Source of the DNA: Biomphalaria glabrata
Lineage: Eukaryota; Mollusca; Gastropoda; Planorbidae
DNA length: 64,000 nucleotides
Assembly: GCF_947242115.1 (NCBI RefSeq)
Contig: NC_074723.1
Coordinates: 30,537,543-30,601,542, forward strand
Reading direction: 5' to 3'
Shown one piece after another: positions 22,601 to 36,900 of the stretch (positions are counted from its first letter, which is position 1; every line of letters starts with the position of its first letter). A model generated the notes under the pieces. It made no database searches. It had not been told where the DNA came from and was given only the letters and a program-made list of their open reading frames with translations. Position numbers and translations under genes: made by a program.

Positions 22601-24318
22601 TTGTTTTTTTTTACAAATATTGTGAAAGTTGGACAATGAACACTGAGGCTGAAAGAATAATTCAAGTGTGAATGCAAAAGAAAACTGCTGGGTATCAGAT
22701 ATACAAAAAGAAAACCAATGATTTTGTACTTTTAAAAAGGAAACACTCTGGCTGGCAAGAAGGAAGAACTCTATCTTGAGAAGAGACGAAATCTGAACTG
22801 GTTTGACATAGTAAGACATGACTCACTTAATAATAATTTTATAACAATTATAGCTTTTATGTAGCGCTACTTTCATGCCTATAGCATGCTCAGAGCGCTT
22901 TGGTCAAATCTCAGTTGTGGACCAGTGGGGGGAGGGGTATCTGGGAGAAGGTTTTCCGTGCTGCCTTTAGGCGCTCAGTAAACACAACTCTGCTCGAGTC
23001 AGGTGTCGAACCTCGAGCCCCCCTTCATAGGTGGCCAAGACAAGCCAAGTTAAAGCGTACTTCCCCGCTTTCATCCTTCAAGGTACAGAGAAAGAAGCAA
23101 GTCCAAAGTGAAAGTCCTCTAGTGAAAAGAAGGCTGGAAACTATAAAAGAATAGACGGGCATCTTTCATGATAAGAGCAGCTGCTAACAAGAATGAGAGG
23201 ATCCATTTTGTTACGCGTATCGTCAAATCTCCCCCTTCGATGAAAGTGAAGGAAATGTAAGATAAGACTTGTAAGTCGGAATAACAATGTTTTATTCCAG
23301 TTGTTATTTCTTTCTGTTGCATTTTTTTATTGTTATTTTCTAAGCACACAAAAGTTACATCTTATAACTAAAGTTACCGTAGGCATAGATAGCTACACCA
23401 TAACAAAAGTTACCGTGGGCATAGATAGCTACACCTTAACAAAAGTTACCGTGGGCATAGATAGCTACATCTAATAAGTTACCGAAGGCATAGATAGCTA
23501 CACCATAACAAAAGTTACCGAAGGCATAGATAGCTACACCATAACAAAAGTTACTGAAGGCATAGATAGCTACACCATAACAAAAGTTACTGAAAGCATA
23601 GATAGCTACACCTTATAACAAAAGTTACTGAAAGCATAGATAGCTACACCTTATAAAAAAGTTACTGAAAGCATAGATAGCTACACATTATAACAAAAGT
23701 TACTGAAAGCATAGATAGCTACACATTATAACAAAAGTTACTGAAAGGCAGTGAAAGCATAGATAGCTACCCCTTATAACAAAAGTTACTGAAAGCATAG
23801 ATAGCTAGCTACATCTTATAACAAAAGTTACTGAAGGCATAGATAGGTACATCTTATAAACAACAGTTACCGTGGGCATAGATAGCGACATCCTCGCCTC
23901 CGTGTGTCTCTGACTTCATGGGTACTGCTGACTGTGAGACGTAGTTCACATTGCCTGGGGCCAGAAGACAAAAACTTTTTAAAAAACAAAGCTCTTATAA
24001 GAGGAACAGCCGTTAAAATAAAGGCCATAGATCTTAAGACTGCAGGAATGATATCCATTGTTTTTTTCTACATTAAACAAAACTTATTAAAATTAAACGC
24101 CTCTAATTGATTAGTTAATTGGTTAATTATGTTTATTAATTCATGCATTGTAATCGACCATAAAGAATTATGCAAAAATTTAACTTTATCAGTAAATGGG
24201 AAGTGGGAGTACTAGCGGATTCAAAACTTTGGAGTGTGTGTGTGAGTGTGGTGATTTTTTTCCAAACCCTAACCCTAACGTACAGTAAACCCTAACCCTA
24301 AGAATAAACGCGCTTGCA

Positions 24319-24382
<64 letters not shown>

Positions 24383-26897
24383 GTTTCTCAACCTTTGGCG
24401 AAAAAAATAAAAAGCCATGTTGAGCCCTTTCTCTTGATAGCTTGGGGGTCTGGTGGAGCGAAGCCCCGACGCCAAAAGCGTTTTCTTACATTATTCACAT
24501 CTGAAACGCATTCTCGTGACATCTACAGCTCATTATTCATCCTATTCAAAAAGGACCTTTTGAAAAATGTTTTACTTGAAAATATTCTATATGAATTTAC
24601 AGGCCCTTACTACATTGCAAATAGAACCGATTTGTTCCTTGAACAGATAACATACCCCAAATATTTAGATTAAGACTTTGAAATATGCAATTGGTAAATT
24701 ATAGATGAAAGATTGTCATCTTATCTGGTACCTCTCTAGTTTTAAGTTGGCAATGTTTTATTGTAGGCCTAAACTAGGTTAATAAAGCGCTACTGTTATG
24801 TTTGAATTCACAAGTAGAATGTCGTATTTTGGCATTACAATTTGTAGGAGCAATATAGAGTGTGGTAGTCACAAAATACATTCATATTAAATTTATTCAT
24901 TAAAATTAATTTGTGCAAAGACGTCCGCTACATGGAGTCTGGGGATACCGGTACCGATAATACGGCCACATCACATTCGACGTGGTGCTCTCTAGCCCAC
25001 CGAAACGTTGGCGCCGAGTGTAGGAAATCAACAAGGGAAACGGGAAAAATTTTCTTTATATGCAGAATTCGTAACTGAACGACCCCTAGTGGTTTTGGGA
25101 TTTGGGAATTGTAGGCAAAATCATGTGAAATCGCGTCACATATGAATAAACTTAATACCGAACTACAATGGAAAATTGTTAATCTCACACGTATGTGGAC
25201 ATTCTTAACAAAATTCCAAGTCTTCTTTCAGTAGGCTGAACAAAGAAACCTCGTCAACTTCCCAACATGAAATGTTCTACTACAAGATTCTACAGCTACT
25301 CGATCATCAGCTAGATATTTTTTCCAAAAACAAAAAGATCAAAATCCTGGGGACTCTTAAAGTATATTTTTAGAGAGAGTTTTGTGGATTTTCATTATTC
25401 AAATTAAAAAAAAAGAAATAGGTCTCTTTGAGAATCAAGTTATGGCCTGTGTCAAGCGCACCAACATCTGGAACTGATTCCGTGATTGATTTGCAAAGCC
25501 ACAAACCCCCCAGCTAGATTGATCTCTTCGCCTTGTTGTGTAAGATAAACATTCAACAATCCATTAATTAACAGAAGAAATTAAAGTTTGTAACAAATTG
25601 ATTCTGCTCTATTTCATTTTGCTGTTGTGCTAATGTGGCCCGCGATACGAGTGTCTGATTCTTAATTGGCCCACAAGCTGAACAAGGCTAGATATCACTG
25701 GACATAGTGCATAAACAATTTTGCGGAAACAAGTCCCACGGTGTAAGGGCTGAAGCTAGAAACTAGATCACAGAGTACAAACACTATACATGAACCTAGA
25801 TAAGATTCAGTGGCGTAGCTAGGGTGGGGGGAGGAGGGGGGAGAATTTGAAAATCCCCCCGGGCCCCCACTCGAGGGGTCCCCAAATGAGTGTTTTTTTA
25901 CATTGAAAATTTGGTATTAAGCAAATGCAGGGGCCCCCAAAGAGGTCATGCCCCCCCGGACCCCCGAACAATGGAAAATTCCTAGCTACGCCCCTGATAA
26001 GATTGCTGAATTCTACTTTAAAAATGTAATATCTTTTGATGATGAGATAAGGGAGACTATCGTGTTATTTACCAGTTTCCACCTCAGTGATATTGGGTCG
26101 TGGAACTTTGTATCCGGGACCGTTGGCGTAGACAAGTGTCGTGAATGGCAGATGGTCAAGAGTTCTTTTGGTGTTGATGACGCCATCGAGGTCACTCAAA
26201 GCTGCGATAACAACAGCAGAGGAAGAGTTTATTAAAAAGAGTGAGAGAGAAAAGGAGAAAAGAAAAAAAAAACAAGAGAGAGAGAGAGAGAGAGAAAAAT
26301 GGAGACAAGAAAGAGGGTGGAGAGAGAAAGAGAAAAACGTAAAGGAAGAGGTAGTGAAAAGACATGGAGAGAGAGACAGTGTAACAGATAGAGAGAGAGA
26401 GAAGTGGAAACATACAAAGAAATAGAGGAGAGATTAAGACAGAGAGAAGAAGAAAAAGAAGAAAGAGAAAGGAGTGGAAAGATAGAGCAGAGGGAAAGAG
26501 AGATAAAAGAGGGATAAAAAAGAGAGAGAAAAGATACACAAAGAGAGAAAGAGAGGGGGGATTAAAGGGAGGAGAGAGAATAAAGAGATAAAAAGAGATG
26601 GAGAGAGAGAGACAGTGTAACAGATAGAGAGAGAATTGGAAACATACAAAGAAAGAAAGGAGAGATTGAGAGAGAGAGAAGAAGAAAGAAAAGAAAGAGA
26701 AAGGAGTGGAAAGATAGAGAAGAGGGAAAGAGAGATAAAAGAGGCATAAAAAAGAGAGAGAAAAGATACATAAAGAGAGAAAGAGAGGGGGATAAAAGGG
26801 GGAGAGAGCATAAAGAGATAAAAAGAGATGGAGGGAACAATGAAAGATATATATATGTATATATAAAATGTAAAGATAGATAGATAGAGAGATATAA

Positions 26898-26945
<48 letters not shown>

Positions 26946-29900
26946 ACGGATAGAAAGATAGATAAACTGACCGAAAATTGGATTTCCTCTGGTCGCATAA
27001 CCCGCGATGCTCATGACGTGTGAGTGGTCAGCTGTGACGACTGTAAGTGTATCTGAGCTGTCTGTCAGGTCCAGCACCATCTTTACGGCTTTGTCCATGG
27101 CCACCACGTCGTGTATAGCCTTGACTGGCTGAGTATCATGATGTGCAGAGTCGATGCGACCCCCTGGGAAGCAGAGTAAAAATCTACGAATGACCATTAA
27201 TTTCCAAATAGCTATTTATCTACTGATACACAATTTCAAGGCGGCTCTTTTTTGAACCAGCAGGTTTATTCATAAAATGGGCTAAAACATCTTTTATCTA
27301 GCACCCAAATCATATCTAATTTGTTTGCAAACAACTCTTTTGCGTCATCAGTTTCTGTTCAAATCTGTCGTATTCACAAAGTTTATTAGAAAATTTCATC
27401 TATGGCGAAACAGCTATAACTAGTTAGATTTCTGGAGTATCTGGTGTTCATAATGAAGGAACCGTTGAGACTCTATTTTTCGGAAGTTATAAGATCATTT
27501 TTTTTTATGCACGTTGTTACACTCAAAGTTTCCATGCTCTTCGGTTTGTAGTTCATTTGTCACGAACTCTGTCTGTCTGTCTGTCTGGTACACATTCTGT
27601 ACACGTTATTTCTCCCACTTCCCATTCTCCGATCAAGTTGAAACTTCGCACATTTATTCATCGTCCTTGACATTATTTAGGTCATTGCGAAATATCCCCA
27701 ATAGAGTAGTGTTTAATACCTCAAATCAATAGATGATGATGACTAATACTGACAGAAAACTGCTGCTTCGGCCCAACCCCTTTTTAAAGTATCCAATATT
27801 TCAGAGAGAAGGATTTAACGACATTTTATTACTTTAATTTGATTACTGGCTGGATAACGTAAAAGAATGGAAAGGGCATCTCTCTTGATATCCTGCAAAG
27901 AACAGCCGCTGATCATATTGTTACACGCACCCTTACGTCGAAAGTCAAGGGACAGATGAATTTTCTGACCTTTGAAAATTTTAAAATTAATGTGTTTTCT
28001 GTTTTGTTATGTTATTCAGGGCCACCCTTCTCATCCCATCTTACTTTATCTTAACTTATCTTATCTCACCTTATCTTATCTTACCTCATATTACCTCATC
28101 TTACCTTATCTTATCTTATCTTATGAATCACAGACTTTAATAAAAAAAAAGATAATTACGCCATATCAATGTGTCAATCTAGCCATGCACGTAACTTAGA
28201 GTCTTATACTCTGTCAAGTCTGATTCAGGCAATTCGCTTTATGCTATAATGACATCAAAGAAGAAGGAGGACTTGTACGAATTTGTCCTACCATTCGGAA
28301 TAAGATATACCCTTTGTCCTTCTGTCTTTCTGTATTGGCAAGTAATTGCTCTGTGTTCTGATTAATTCAATAAGATTAGCTGATTTTTAAGGACTAAAAG
28401 TTTAGAAGCCAAAATATTATTATTATTTTTTTAAAGATGTGAAGAAGTCATCCACCAATGTTGGGCAGAAATATTAACTTATCTTTCTAATTGTCTTAGT
28501 TATAGAGTACTTTTACCTTCGACCAAGAGGAAAAATCCGTTTTTGTTCCGCTGTAAAATGCGGACTGCTTTTTCAACCATCTGATGGAGTGCTGGTTCCC
28601 TGGAAGCATTGCGTTCGACGTCAAAGCTCATATGGCCTTGTGCGAATAAACCTTTGAATAAGAAAACTATTTTTTTCAAGGCTTTCATCAACTCAGTCCG
28701 TTCAGTCTGTCTGGTACAAAATTCTGTATACGTTATTTCTCCCATTTCCCATTCTCAGATCAAGTTGAAACTTTGCACAACTATTCAATGTCTCAAAAAA
28801 ACAACCTCTAATCAGTGAAACAATTTAAAAATTTAATTATTTAATTAATACATTAGTAGTTATTAATTTATTCAGTTTAATATTGAAAAAAGGAAATAAT
28901 TCTTACAGGATTAAGATATATGGCTGCAAATGTGCACTTCTTCCTTTATGTAAGCTTTTTTTTTCTTTAAGTATTTTTTAAAAATATGTTACTTGTTATA
29001 GTTTAGTGTTCCTCCAGTTGTGTATAACAGGGATTGGGTAGCCTTATAACAGAGTTATAGTAGCTTACTTAAAGGATTAAGGTTGCCTACTAACTAACAC
29101 AGTTAAAGCAACAGACTGACATGAATGCCAACTATACATCAAGGAATGGGTATTTAGGTACAAAGACAAACCGAAACTGCTAAATACTATCACCTGTGCA
29201 TTGCAGGTTTTGGCCAATGAATAGTAAATAGACAGATTGTTGAATAATTTCTGTATCATAGCGGTAGTGTTAAAGTTGATGGCGCTAATGATGTATAGTT
29301 AAATTTGAGGTCACTTACCCAAGAGATAGTCAGTGCTCGATACGTCAACTTGATCAAGACCCTGTCTGTTATAAACAAACACACCTTTCTCTTTTTTCTC
29401 CGCAACCCATTCCTGGAATACGAAATCATAGACAATACGTTTGTTTTTGATACATCGCTTCCAAAGCTCGACTTCCAGTCTGAATATTATTGAGGAGTGA
29501 AGTATTACACGTAGATACATCGACCTATCTCTGACTTAAATTTTTTGCCACCTTATAAGCAGACAAAGTTGTTGTCTGCCAGTGGCATCCTCTTTGCTTG
29601 TCTTAGTCAGTAGCCACATTTTATTTTAGTGTGATAACTGACACCGTGTTCTGTTTCCACAGAGAATAAATAAATTACTATGGACCTCATTCACCAATCG
29701 TAAACAAACAACATTAAGTGACGTGTTCTCTATCTCTTCTTTACAAATTACGATCTAATTTTAATCAACAATGGTTATCACGTGACAGTTTCTTTTATTG
29801 GTGTATCAATATTATCACGTGGCCGTTCGTTTCGGTGACTAAGGTCCAGTTGAAAGAGTCTTCGTGTTGATAAAAGTAGATATTGAAGACTATCATATTA

Positions 29901-32900
29901 TTACGACCATAGACATAAATAAATATAGACTGGAAGTAGGAAGTTATTTTTATTTGGGGGAAGTCAAATATGTTTTATGTACTCTATGTGAAAAAAAAAT
30001 GGCGGCAATTGAGCTATAAATTCTAGGACTAACATTTCAGCCAATATATAATTATGATCTTTAGTTTTGAAAAGTACAAAACTGCCATATTCCCAATATT
30101 TTGCCTTTGTTTCATAATCATAGACATAGGCAAATATATATAGGTTTGTGATGTGGATCTATGTTTGTTGACATGGCTTCTTTATTAATGTATGGCGGTC
30201 GTCTTATCGATTCAAATTGTTAGAATTAGTTTTTAGTCAAAAAAAGTCAAAGAAAATGAGCAGAACGTGCTCTAATGTTCGTAGTACGATATTATAGGCC
30301 AAGGATAAATTCTAAAGGTTGAAAAAAAATTGAATATTATACACATTAACTTTTAGTTTCAGTAAGTCAGAATAATTCAGTATCACTGTGACTGTGACTA
30401 ATTTAATATTGATAGATCTAAATCTAGTAAATATGACTAATATTTGTAATAACTAGGTCTAATACTTTTCATACTTTTAACTAACTATTAAACTAGTCAG
30501 TCTATCATCTATGCATGCAGACTATAGACTAGATCTAGTATAAGTAGGTATTAAGTATAGATTATAGATCTAGTGACAATCTTGAATCTAGTCCTAGACT
30601 ATTTATATACTAACTATAGACTATAGACTAGACTATACAGATTACAATTATAGTTTATAGTATAGTATAGTAGTATAGTACTAGTAAAAGTAGTATTTTT
30701 TTTTACTATAGTATTTATATAGACTAGATCTAAATCTAGTATTTAAAACTATTTATAATAAGGCACGATTAGAGATATAATAATACAGAAGGGGTTCTAT
30801 CAATTATATAGCTTATGACTGAAAAAAAACAACAACTATAAATACTTTTAATTTTACACTGCTCATAACTGCTGTATAACTCATACAAACTTATCTTTTC
30901 CCAAATGTTTCCCATAATAATTTTTACTTTATCGTCCAGTCTATATATATATGTCTATGATTACGACGCATCCTTTCAAGTACTTTCACAAAAACATTCA
31001 CACCAATGACGTAATATGAACATAAATAAAAAAAAAATAAGCAAGTAAAATGTTTAAAAATATAATCTAAAAATAGACTATTCCTCCTTTATAAAACTAA
31101 TGAATGACGAAAATAAAATTTAGCCTTTTTTTGTACACAGCCCAAATTCCCCCATAACACGAAGCTAATCCTGGTTAAATCTAAAAAGTAAAGTTCCCCT
31201 TTCAGACCTTGTGGTCTATAGGGCGGATGATGTTAAGGTCATCTGTTTCTGTGGCCCACTGTTAACATGTGGCCAGCACAACGACCAACCGTGACAGAGT
31301 ATCTATAATCATGTGACTACATACTTGAATCAGGTTCAATCCATCAGTTCTGGACACCTCGGAAGTGTTAAACTTTGGATCAGGATCTGGGTCAGTGTAA
31401 TTCTCTGGGTAGAAGTAAGCTCGACCTCCTCCCAGGATGACCTATAGAAAGAAAAAAAAACAACAAAAAAATTTTTTTTTATATATCTCATAAAAAAACA
31501 TGATAACAAAGAGTTTGTGTTGTCACACAAACTCAGAGGCGGCCCCCGTCGAATCCGCATATTCGCGAGGAATGACATTGAGATAATCAGTCCTGCGCGC
31601 TAACCGCACGACCAGGCATTGCTCTAAACCTAATAACAATCTGGTTACAAACTAATAGCCTATTATTGATAAAAAGATATATTACACATTACGGAATGAC
31701 AACTACTGAATATGTACAGTATGACTATATTGTTACATTACGCTGTTGCACGAAAGTCGCTGCATAAAAAGTCCATTTAAAAAATGTGCGTGATATTTAC
31801 ATACAAAGTGCATTCTTAGCCTTTATAAACAAACATAAATGTTTTCTTTTAATTTTAGCAGCTAGTTGACCAGAAAAAACGTCTTTAACTATTATTTATA
31901 TTTGTTGTAAACATTTCTTGTACATTTTATAAATATATTTGACTTACTGATACTGAAAATACACAAGTAGTATTCATTTTTGTTAGCATATTGTAACATT
32001 GCCTCCCTTACATTTACGTAATTGTTTTAGAATTGGTGTATTTTGTGCAAAAATCGCTTGCATAATTAATTTTATAAATTAAACGGTTTGCTTTTAGAAA
32101 ACCAAAAGTAGCCGTTGCACCTAAACTTTTCAAGCCGAATCGCATGGTGAAATAATAATTTTCATATCTCTTTTAGTTTTCGAGATCTGAGTGTGACAGA
32201 CGGACAGATGGACATTTTGCACAAAACCTAATAGCGCTTTTCCCTTTACAGGGGCCGCTAAAATAGATTACAGTTTACGATGAAAGGAAAAATCTCATCT
32301 ATTCAATTTTTGAACTATATAGGTATTCATCATCAATATCATCATCATCATCCTCCTGACCATCGTCAACATCATCATTGACATCAATGTCATCGTGTTC
32401 TCATGGTAATCGTCATCTATTATTCAATATCCCCATCATTACAAACCCTATTATCAATATCATCATCACGAAGACCAATATTATTATCGTCATAGTCATC
32501 GCTAATTCGCTATCATCATCATAGTCATCAATTTCATCATTGGCACAGTCATAATAAAACCTTGTTAGACTGAATACTCACGAGGCTTTTTCTCGTAGAG
32601 TACTAAAGTTTATACTTTAGTAAACTGTTGTTTTACTTTAGTTGTTGTTAAAATGTATATATTTATGATGTTTAGAGCTTATTAGAATGAAAAACATCTT
32701 TTTTTTTTCCTTTCTAAATATAGAGCAAGAGAGACAACTGTATTTTTTCTCATGCTTGGAATTGGTAGAGTTATCTCTCTTTTTCTTGACTAATGTGAAT
32801 TGCATGATTACATGATAGACAGACAGCCAGACTTCTGGCAACGTAAACTAATGATTGGTCGACTTAATCACGTGACTTGCCCTGGTGCGCAGTGATAAAG

Positions 32901-33801
32901 AGTTGGGTCCTGTTAACCATGGTTAACTCTGACGTATTAAAACAAAAGCCTAAGAAGCACTGGAGTCAACAGAAAACTGTATCACAGTTTACATACCTCC
33001 ACCTAAGGAGTTATTGCCACACTCCATAGAACTTATATCAGGAGTCTAAATCAAATTAAACAGTAACGATGGAGTCCATCTTACATTTTAAATACAATTT
33101 AGTATTTGTCTATTTCTCTCAACAAAACATTCTATTGTTGCTTTAGTATGTAATAATAATAGAATATAAATATAAAAATAATCTAGTAGGTAACATCATG
33201 TCTGTCAAAGATTTGTTTCAGGGTTAAGCTTCACTATTGTAACTCTGCATGCTGCCCAGTCGTGAGGTGTGCGCTTAGGACTGCCACCACGATGGTCCAG
33301 AGTTCAACCCCTCCCCTTCGGTCACCCTTTGCTGTTCTGTATGTGGTTCTGGAGGAACGCAAGAGACATGGTACATAATCAAACAACCAACAGTTTCACA
33401 ACCAACAGTTTCACAACTAACAGTTTCACAACCAACAGTTTAACAACAGTTTAACAACAGTTTAACAACCAACAGTTTAACAACAGTTTAACAACCAACA
33501 GTTTCACAACATCTGCTATCTCTAACAAACTAAATGCCATGTGTTTATTTTATTCTGTGTTGCTGTTTTATTGTGTGTGTCCTTGACGAATTTCTACTCA
33601 ATGACGTCATTACAACTGTGTTAACTCATACACAACTTGGTATCACTCAAAACACACATTTAAAACAAAGAAACTCTTTTATACTTGTATGCAAGAATGT
33701 AGGTAAGTCTTCTGCATGTTGGGCATCCACAAAAAAAATCCACCCGCCAAAAAAATCATGGATCTGGAATACTAGACGATACAAGAAAATTGACCAAGCC
33801 T

Positions 33802-33859
<58 letters not shown>

Positions 33860-33908
33860 GTTATGTTGATTACATGTTATCGGGGAGGGAAAATAGTAAA
33901 ATTTATGC

Positions 33909-33961
<53 letters not shown>

Positions 33962-33962
33962 A

Positions 33963-33998
<36 letters not shown>

Positions 33999-36900
33999 GT
34001 CTGTCTGTCTGATTGTTTGTCTGTCTTTCTGTCTGTCTGTCTATCTATCTGTCTGTCTGTTTATCTATCTAATCTATCTGTCTGTCTGTTTATCTATCTA
34101 ATCTATTTGTCTGTTTGTCTGTCTGTTTGTCTGTCTAAACTCTAATCTATCTATGTCTTATATGATCATATTTTGAGAAACAAAGTTTAAAAAGGTATAT
34201 CGTGCTTTTTAAAAATTGTAATTTCAAGAAACAATTTTAAGAACGCCCTTGAATCCACACAAATGGGTACCTGACATTAGTTGCTGAAAAACGTCATGGC
34301 TGTTAGTCCTTGTGCTGACCATACGACACCTTCAACCTTACGCTATAAAAAACAAGATTGCTATATTATCTGCACCATAGATCGTGAGGTCTACTATATA
34401 CATGTAAACATGTACTGGCTTCATAAATGTGCACTTTACAGATTTTTGAAACATTAACCTTTAATTACAAATATACATGTTCTTCTTTTGTTAGATAATT
34501 GAAAAAACGAGTCCTGTGCTGATATTTTACGAATGTATTTGTAAACACATCCAGAGCAGGTTGTATCAGTGTGTTAACACGTTCTGTACCTCATGAGGGT
34601 TACGAGGCGTATATATTGAAATATGTATACACGTACAAACAGGACAGCACAAGTACACGGCTATAATAACCACATTATCTACTGAGGGGAGAGCATTACC
34701 GTGTTGGGTTTTATTCTAGTGGGTCAAATTGAGTTTGTGAGTATCTGTGTGCGAGCATGTGTGTGTGTGTGTTTATGGCCTTATTAAAAAAAAAAAAGAT
34801 AAGAAAAGCTTTTCATACAAGAAAGAACCAACGTTGTCTGCTTCAAATAACGTTATATAAATGCAAATTAAAATAAAATACAAGAAAAGCTCGTAGGTGC
34901 CCCCCCCCCCCTGCGAGTCCGTCGTAGTCGACAGTCTGGAGTTATTTAAATATTCCTAAATTGACCTAAAGTATGAATAAAAGGCTCCGTCAGGCAAAGT
35001 AGAACATTTCTAAGATAATCATAAATAAAATGTTAATTAATGAGGAAAAAAAAACGACACGAAATGAACTAAAGAATTTTTTTAGGACTAAAAATAATTT
35101 TTAGGCCCAATGGTCTTTAGCCTTATAAAAGTGCAATTTCAAATTTTAAATAAAGAATTAATATGTTAAATAGCAATACATGTCGGTACAAAGCTTATAT
35201 CAACTCACTCTGTCTGTCTGTCTGTCTGGTAAAAGGATAATACACGTTATTTCTCGCACACCCAATCTCGGATGAAGCTACAATTTTGCACAATTATTTC
35301 TATTACCTGACAACACCAGAATCAATATAAAAAAAAGTAACCATTTTGTTAATTTACTACTGGCAATTAATTATTTTGTTTGCTATCTCGAACAAGGGAA
35401 ATAAATAGTACTTGATTAATGTGGTGGTATAAGCTGAATTAGAGCCGCTTTAAGGTTTGTAGGTAACAATAGATGACTAAAAAAAGCTATTTGCATAAGC
35501 AAATCGCTAGCACAGTGGTTGAGTGTCACCTTGTTGAGGCTTAAGCACTGAGTCCAAATTCAGGTCGTTCCTTTTTTTTTAAAATAACAAAGCTTATATC
35601 TACTCACTCTGTCTGTCTGGTAAAAAGTGTGTACACGTTATTTCTCCCACACCCATTCTCGGATCAAGCTGAAACTATGCACAATTATTCGCTGACATAG
35701 ACAAAACATGAATCAATAAAAAATGTAATGAATTCTACAATTATTAACTGGTAATTAATTATTTTGTTTAATAGCAAAAAGGGAAATTAATACTTCAGTA
35801 TTCACATATATGGCTAAATTTGTTGGGTTTAGTCTCCTTAAATAATTGTTAACGCTATTTCTCCCTCACGCATTCTCTGATCAAGTTGATACTTTAAACA
35901 ATTACTTATTTTACCTAAAATTAAAACCTGAATAATAAACAAAAATACTCATAGTCAATCAATTACTGGTAATTAAATGGGATAATTATTATAGAATACA
36001 TTTATGGTAGATATGGTTTTAAGGGAGGAGTTTTCCCCCTTTAGAAAAGCTTTTAGATATATTTGGCTTGTTTGATAGTTTTTAGGGTTCGTATAAGTTT
36101 TGTAAAATGGGGTTTCGGACTGTTTATTAAGTAGAGTATAGATTGGGGATGAAGTTTGCCTGGTCGTGCGGTTTGCACACTGGACTGTCGTTTGGATTTA
36201 TCGATGGTCCCTGGTTTAAACCCTGCCCGCTCCCAACCCCAGTCGTTCTGCGGGAGGTTTGGACTAGGAAATAAATTATCTTCAACTCTGAAGGAACATC
36301 CGAAACATGTATATCTAATTTTATACTTAATGTACATTTAACCTAGTGCACCAGTGTTATACTAGTACAAGCGTAACAATTTGGCCAAATCGCAATAATT
36401 TGTTAAAAAGTAGGGTTTTTTATAAAAATAATTTTCCTGTTTTAAAAACAGTTTTTATTTCTGTCAATATAATTATTTAACAAAAATAATTACAGAAAAT
36501 TATTTGAATACTCAATAGAGCTTTTAGTAAGTCATAAACACAAAAACACGGACAGACATCCCAAACACAATGTTTCCCCATATTGACCTATGGCATACAG
36601 TTTTTTTTGTCTCAGGATGTTGAAGATTGACACACCGATCAATCACGTTTCTTTTCCCTAGAGCAGTGATTCCCTAAGTGGTCTATGAGGACCCCCAGCG
36701 GTCTATGAGCACTTCCAAGGGGTCTATCAAATCACTTTCCTTTCCCTAAAGCAGTGATTCCCTAAGTGGCCTTTGAGGACCCCCAGCGGTCTAAAAGCAC
36801 TTCCAAGTGGTCTACGGAAGTGAAAAAATAAATTGGGGGGTCTATGACCTGTAAATGGGGGTCTACGATAGTGGATCTCATTTAAGCATGTCGAGACTTT

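Noticed and set aside
24268-24302. Chromosome end
   Set aside because: Only about five TTAGGG units, inside a gene, with ordinary sequence on both sides.
24314-24673. 119-codon plus-strand frame after the TA run
   Set aside because: Starts in the microsatellite, and the rest matches no family I recognise; it is antisense to the phosphatase inside intron 10.
26192-26998. Long open frame rich in Ser, Leu and Phe on the minus strand
   Set aside because: It is the translation of the GA/CT tract and GATA microsatellite in intron 9; only its upstream end overlaps real phosphatase exon 9, whose donor cuts it off.
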